Positions 60,682-64,000 of a stretch of DNA of 64,000 bases are shown here, piece after piece (positions within the stretch are counted from its first letter, which is position 1; each line of letters begins with the position of its first letter). The notes under the pieces were generated by a model, which saw only the letters and a list, made by a program, of their open reading frames with translations, did not search any database and was not told the origin of the DNA. This DNA is from Antrihabitans spumae (GTDB lineage Bacteria; Actinomycetota; Actinomycetes; Mycobacteriales; Mycobacteriaceae). The DNA is taken from the NCBI RefSeq assembly GCF_043944905.1, contig NZ_JBIMSN010000062.1, forward strand, positions 124,001-188,000. The letters run 5' to 3'. The position numbers were made by a program, and so were the translations under genes.

Positions 60682-61123
60682 GTGGACGCTGCCGACCACG
60701 GCGGACACCGAAGAATTCGGCAGGATGCTCGCAGGCGAACTTGCCGCAGGCGATCTGGTCGTGCTCGACGGTCCGCTCGGTGCGGGCAAGACCGCGTTGA
60801 CGCGCGGGATCGCGGCAGGTCTCGGCGTGGTCGGCAGGGTGAGTTCGCCGACCTTCATCATCGCGAGGCAGCACCGCGCGGGCCCGCACGAGGGAGCGGT
60901 CGCGCTGGTACACGTCGACGCCTACCGGCTCGGTGGGGGCGACCACCTATTGGACGACCTCGATGCACTCGATCTGGACACCGAACTCGAGCATGCCGTC
61001 GTTGTCGTCGAATGGGGTGCGGGGGTCGTCGAACATCTCGCCGAACGGCACCTGCTCGTCGCGTTGCGCCGCGAACCCGAATCGGATGTGCGCACGGTCA
61101 CCTGGGAGTGGAAGACGAGCTGA
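60671..61123 (+). CDS. tsaE: tRNA t6A biosynthesis ATPase TsaE
   Basis: A 150-aa P-loop protein (Walker A GPLGAGKTAL at about residues 33-42, SSPTFII switch-like motif, HVDAYRL). It acts with TsaB and TsaD in adding threonylcarbamoyl to A37 of ANN-decoding tRNAs. ATG 60671 lies within the hydrolase gene end. A 27-bp gap separates it from tsaB. Confidence 0.95.
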   Translation: MPAEWTLPTTADTEEFGRMLAGELAAGDLVVLDGPLGAGKTALTRGIAAGLGVVGRVSSPTFIIARQHRAGPHEGAVALVHVDAYRLGGGDHLLDDLDALDLDTELEHAVVVVEWGAGVVEHLAERHLLVALRREPESDVRTVTWEWKTS

Positions 61124-61150
61124 TCTGCGTCCGCGTATCGTTGGCCCATC

Positions 61151-61810
61151 ATGCTCGTTCTTGCCGTCGACACCGCGACCCCAGCCGTGACGGCCGGTCT
61201 GGTGGACCTTTCCTCAACTCCGACCCTGCTCGCGAGTCGCGTGACGGTCGATCCGCGCGCTCATGCCGAGGTCCTCACACCGAGCATCCTCGAATGCCTG
61301 CACGAAGTCGGGCGCACGCCGACCGACCTGGACGCGATCGTGGTCGGAGTCGGTCCGGGGCCGTTCACTGGACTGCGCGTCGGGATGGCGACAGCAGCCG
61401 CGTTCGGTGATGCGCTCGGCATTCCCGTGTACGGCGTCTGCAGCCTCGACGCAATTGCCGTCGAGGTGGGTGCGGCGGCGCAGGATCGGGAACTGCTCGT
61501 CGTCACCGATGCTCGGCGCAGGGAAATCTATTGGGCGCGTTACCGTTCGGGTGAGCGGATTGCTGGGCCCGGTGTGTGCAAACCGGCAGATCTGGAGTTC
61601 GAATCGGCCAGGCTCATCGCCGGGTCCGCGCAACACGTCGATTACTTCGACCTCCGGGTCGAGCCTGTCGAAAGTCCGTCGCCGCTCGGGTTGGTCGGTG
61701 CGGTCGCCGACCTCGTACGGTCCGGAGCTGCGCCGGAACCCCTTGTACCGCTCTATCTTCGACGTCCGGACGCGGTCGAGACCGCCGCACGGGTGGCACG
61801 CCCGACGTGA
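61151..61810 (+). CDS. tsaB: tRNA t6A biosynthesis protein TsaB
   Basis: A 219-aa ASKHA-fold protein: VLAVDTATPAVTAGLV and the VGVGPGPFTGLRVGM motif are diagnostic. It is an inactive paralogue of TsaD and its dimer partner. It overlaps rimI (GTGA). A TATCGT hexamer 9 nt before the ATG might be a secondary promoter. Confidence 0.95.
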   Translation: MLVLAVDTATPAVTAGLVDLSSTPTLLASRVTVDPRAHAEVLTPSILECLHEVGRTPTDLDAIVVGVGPGPFTGLRVGMATAAAFGDALGIPVYGVCSLDAIAVEVGAAAQDRELLVVTDARRREIYWARYRSGERIAGPGVCKPADLEFESARLIAGSAQHVDYFDLRVEPVESPSPLGLVGAVADLVRSGAAPEPLVPLYLRRPDAVETAARVARPT

Positions 61811-62295
61811 CGATCGAATTGGATGTGCTGACCCCGGCCGACGCGGATCGCTGCGCCGAGTTGGAGAAGTTGTTGTTTCCTGGCGACGATCCGTGGAGCG
61901 CGGGTGCGTTTCGGGCGGAACTCGCAGCGAAGCACAACAGATACTTCGCGGTACGAACCACGCTCGAATCCGGCGTGACGCTGATGATCGGTTATGCGGG
62001 AGTGTCGTTGCTCGGCAATCGTTTCAGTCCAGAATCGGAAGTCCACACGATCGGCGTCGACCCGTCCTTTCAGCGACTCGGCGTCGGGACAATGCTGCTC
62101 GATCGGTTGCTGGCCGAGGCCGAAAAACACGGTGGTCCTGTGTTTCTGGAGGTCCGCACCGACAACGAGCCTGCGATCGCGCTGTATCGGAGGTACGGGT
62201 TCGACACGGTCGGCACGCGGCGCAACTACTACCAACCCAGTGGGGCAGATGCGTTCACGATGCGTCGTCCCGCAGGCGGGGGAGCACTTTCATGA
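61807..62295 (+). CDS. rimI: Ribosomal protein S18 N-terminal acetyltransferase
   Basis: A 162-aa GNAT acetyltransferase. The acetyl-CoA motif is VDPSFQRLGVGTMLLDRLL and the C-terminal motif is NEPAIALYRRYGFDTVGTRRNYY, typical of RimI. It acetylates a protein N-terminus. GTG overlaps tsaB and the gene overlaps tsaD (ATGA). The placement between tsaB and tsaD is conserved in actinobacteria. Confidence 0.93.
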   Translation: MTIELDVLTPADADRCAELEKLLFPGDDPWSAGAFRAELAAKHNRYFAVRTTLESGVTLMIGYAGVSLLGNRFSPESEVHTIGVDPSFQRLGVGTMLLDRLLAEAEKHGGPVFLEVRTDNEPAIALYRRYGFDTVGTRRNYYQPSGADAFTMRRPAGGGALS

Positions 62296-63329
62296 TCGTG
62301 ATGGGCATCGAAAGTTCCTGTGACGAAACAGGAGTCGGCATCGTCGAATTGCGTGACGACGGCACCTGCGTCCAACTCGCCGACGAGGTCGCCTCCAGCG
62401 TCGACCAGCATGCACGTTTCGGTGGTGTCGTTCCCGAGGTTGCGTCACGTGCACACCTCGAGGCGATCGTTCCGACGATGCGCCGCGCACTTGCTTCCGC
62501 AGGCGTTGCCAAACCCGACGCGTTGGCCGTCACGATCGGTCCCGGACTGGCCGGTGCGCTACTCGTCGGCGTCGCTGCCGCAAAAGCCTATGCCGCCGCG
62601 TGGGACGTGCCGTTCTACGCGCTCAATCACTTGGGCGGCCACGTCGCCGTCGACACCCTCGAACACGGTCCGATGCCACCCTGCGTCGCCCTGTTGGTGT
62701 CGGGTGGGCACACCCACCTGCTGCGGGTGTCGGAATTGTCCGCGCCGATCGTCGAACTCGGCAGCACCGTCGACGACGCTGCAGGTGAAGCGTTCGACAA
62801 GGTTGCTCGACTCCTCGGTCTCGGTTTTCCCGGCGGTCCCGCGCTCGATGCGGCCGCTCAGGACGGCAATCCGTCCGCGATCGCGTTTCCGCGTGGCATG
62901 ACCGGACCGCGCGATTCGCGCAACGACTTCTCGTTCTCCGGGCTCAAAACGGCGGTCGCCAGGTATGTGGAAGCACAGGAGCGGGCAGGCACCGCGCTGT
63001 CGATACCGGACATCGCGGCGAGCTTCCAGGAGGCCGTTGCCGACGTACTGACCATGAAGGCGGTCCGGGCTGCGAACGATGCAGGAATCGACACCCTGGT
63101 CCTCGGTGGGGGTGCCACGGCCAACTCGCGGATCCGGTCGATGGCGGAACAGCGTTGTGCCGATGCGGGTTTGACGTTGCGGATCCCCAAACCACGGTTG
63201 TGCACCGACAACGGCGTGATGATCGCCGCATTGGGTGCGCACGTCGTCGCGGGTGGCGCAGGACCGTCGCAGCTGACCGCGGCTACCGATCCTGGCTTGT
63301 CGGTGTCGACGAGCCAGGTGTTCGCGTGA
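62292..63329 (+). CDS. tsaD: tRNA N6-adenosine threonylcarbamoyltransferase TsaD
   Basis: A 345-aa TsaD/Gcp. IESSCDETGVGI begins the ASKHA fold, the metal site is HLGGHVAVD (two His, actinobacterial version of HxEGH), followed by LVSGGHTHLLRV, DDAAGEAFDKVARLLGL and the C-terminal TDNGVMIA. It transfers threonylcarbamoyl from TC-AMP to tRNA. It overlaps rimI by 4 bp. The convergent gene starts 26 bp later. Confidence 0.96.
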   Translation: MIVMGIESSCDETGVGIVELRDDGTCVQLADEVASSVDQHARFGGVVPEVASRAHLEAIVPTMRRALASAGVAKPDALAVTIGPGLAGALLVGVAAAKAYAAAWDVPFYALNHLGGHVAVDTLEHGPMPPCVALLVSGGHTHLLRVSELSAPIVELGSTVDDAAGEAFDKVARLLGLGFPGGPALDAAAQDGNPSAIAFPRGMTGPRDSRNDFSFSGLKTAVARYVEAQERAGTALSIPDIAASFQEAVADVLTMKAVRAANDAGIDTLVLGGGATANSRIRSMAEQRCADAGLTLRIPKPRLCTDNGVMIAALGAHVVAGGAGPSQLTAATDPGLSVSTSQVFA

Positions 63330-63355
63330 GCGTCGAAGCTCGGCTTGCGAGCGCT

Positions 63356-64000
63356 CTAGCCCGCTGAACCGCTGCCGAGCCGTGGGGCAGGTGGGACCGG
63401 CGCGGCACTCGGCGTCGTGGTGACGACCGGCGGATTCGGTTCGCTGTTTTCCCGCGGCGCGTAGGTCTGCGCTTCCGGCTGCGTCGGTGCGGGCACCTGC
63501 GAATCGGTGTTCGGTGCTGCCTCTGTGCTCGGCTCCGTGACGCTCGCCGGCGGCGGACCCTCGGGCGGACGTGGTAGCCACTGCTCGATTTCGGGCCACG
63601 GAATCAACGGCAGATCGGGCGCGGGACGCAGTGTCGGCGCAGGGGTCCGAGTCGTTGTCGTCGTCGTGGTTGTCGACGATTCTGCGGGACGGCTCGACAC
63701 CGGCTGTTGTTCGTAGGTGTACCCGCGCTCGGTACCGGTTGCCACCGCTGCGGGTCCTTGCGATTCGTAGGTGGGAAATGTTGCGCCGGTCTCGGTTTCG
63801 ATCGGTATCGCGATGCTCGAACCAGCCGTCGCCTCTGGCGTGGTGGTCTGGGCATTGCTTGTTCCGGCGGGAGAGACGCCACTGACGTCGTCGGGAGTCG
63901 GCGTCAGGGCTTGCACGCCGTAACCGATGATGAGCCCGACGACGACGAACGCGCCGACGAGTGCACCGACAACCTTGGTGAACGTCCCGATAGGTGCGTC
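63356..64000 (-). CDS. Membrane protein with Pro/Thr-rich tail (partial, cut by window edge)
   Basis: The visible C-terminal 214 residues contain one membrane helix near the window edge (VVGALVGAFVVVGLIIGY) followed by about 180 residues rich in Pro, Thr and Ser, with a run of eight Thr and WPEIEQWLPRPPEGP, and no other domain. Secreted or anti-sigma-like proteins of actinobacteria have such tails; no specific family can be named. The N-terminus is off the window. Confidence 0.7.
   Translation of the reverse strand, partial: DAPIGTFTKVVGALVGAFVVVGLIIGYGVQALTPTPDDVSGVSPAGTSNAQTTTPEATAGSSIAIPIETETGATFPTYESQGPAAVATGTERGYTYEQQPVSSRPAESSTTTTTTTTRTPAPTLRPAPDLPLIPWPEIEQWLPRPPEGPPPASVTEPSTEAAPNTDSQVPAPTQPEAQTYAPRENSEPNPPVVTTTPSAAPVPPAPRLGSGSAG

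Noticed and set aside
1..64000. CRISPR array, rRNA or tRNA genes
   Set aside because: No regularly spaced repeats and no cloverleaf-like or rRNA-like sequence were noticed on reading the window; a dedicated search with a tRNA scanner was not possible.

Overview
The window is GC-rich, densely packed actinobacterial chromosome, most likely from a mycolic-acid-containing genus close to Rhodococcus or Nocardia. The basis is a complete ESX-4-type type VII secretion system (eccB, mycP, eccD, eccC, an Rv3446c-like protein, two WXG100 proteins, and eccE), an Rv1747-like FHA-ABC transporter, and a gene order rplM-rpsI ... glmM - two small/proline-rich ORFs - hydrolase - glmS - nnr - alr - hydrolase - tsaE-tsaB-rimI-tsaD that follows the M. 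tuberculosis Rv3443c-Rv3419c region. Many genes overlap by 4 bp (ATGA or GTGA) and GTG starts are common. The species is not determined.

Region 1 (about 1-12.5 kb) is an amino-acid/guanidino-compound catabolic block. A nitrilase-family amidase, a flavin 2-monooxygenase of the lysine/arginine type and a D-amino-acid oxidase form one operon, followed by an APC permease with a universal stress protein. Then come an agmatinase/guanidinobutyrase-family ureohydrolase, a class II aldolase, a D-2-hydroxyacid dehydrogenase with its TetR regulator, a sodium:solute symporter and a divergent LysR regulator. Monooxygenase + amidase + ureohydrolase is the gene set expected for the arginine oxygenase route (arginine to 4-guanidinobutyramide to 4-guanidinobutyrate to GABA + urea), which is an inference. 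Intergenic palindromes suggest at least two regulons here.

Region 2 (12.5-26.4 kb) holds a small redox pair (ABM-type monooxygenase, FMN reductase) and the ESX-4 cluster: eccE and mycP-eccD on the minus strand, eccB and eccC-Rv3446c-like-esx-esx on the plus strand. The Esx genes end in a strong terminator.

Region 3 (26.6-47.6 kb) separates the ESX-4 core from rplM-rpsI. It holds a flavoprotein-like/membrane/FHA trio of unknown role, an MTA phosphorylase-epimerase pair, an orphan histidine kinase with a GT-C-like membrane protein, a five-gene overlapping operon (GT2, CofC-like transferase, methyltransferase, cytochrome b/molybdopterin oxidoreductase, membrane protein), a CPA2 antiporter, and a signalling block (non-RD Ser/Thr kinase, lipoprotein zinc metallopeptidase, FHA-ABC transporter, lipoprotein, actin-like ATPase/TM/extracellular protein).

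Region 4 (47.6-64 kb) is housekeeping: ribosomal proteins L13 and S9, amino-sugar synthesis (glmM, glmS), alanine racemase, NAD(P)HX repair and the t6A tRNA-modification genes. Interspersed are a possible type VII substrate operon after glmM, an LLM flavin monooxygenase, two alpha/beta hydrolases and a cupredoxin lipoprotein. A three-hairpin repeat with compensatory base changes occurs three times (6.3, 9.9 and 56.4 kb). No tRNA, rRNA, CRISPR, IS element, integrase or prophage was seen.
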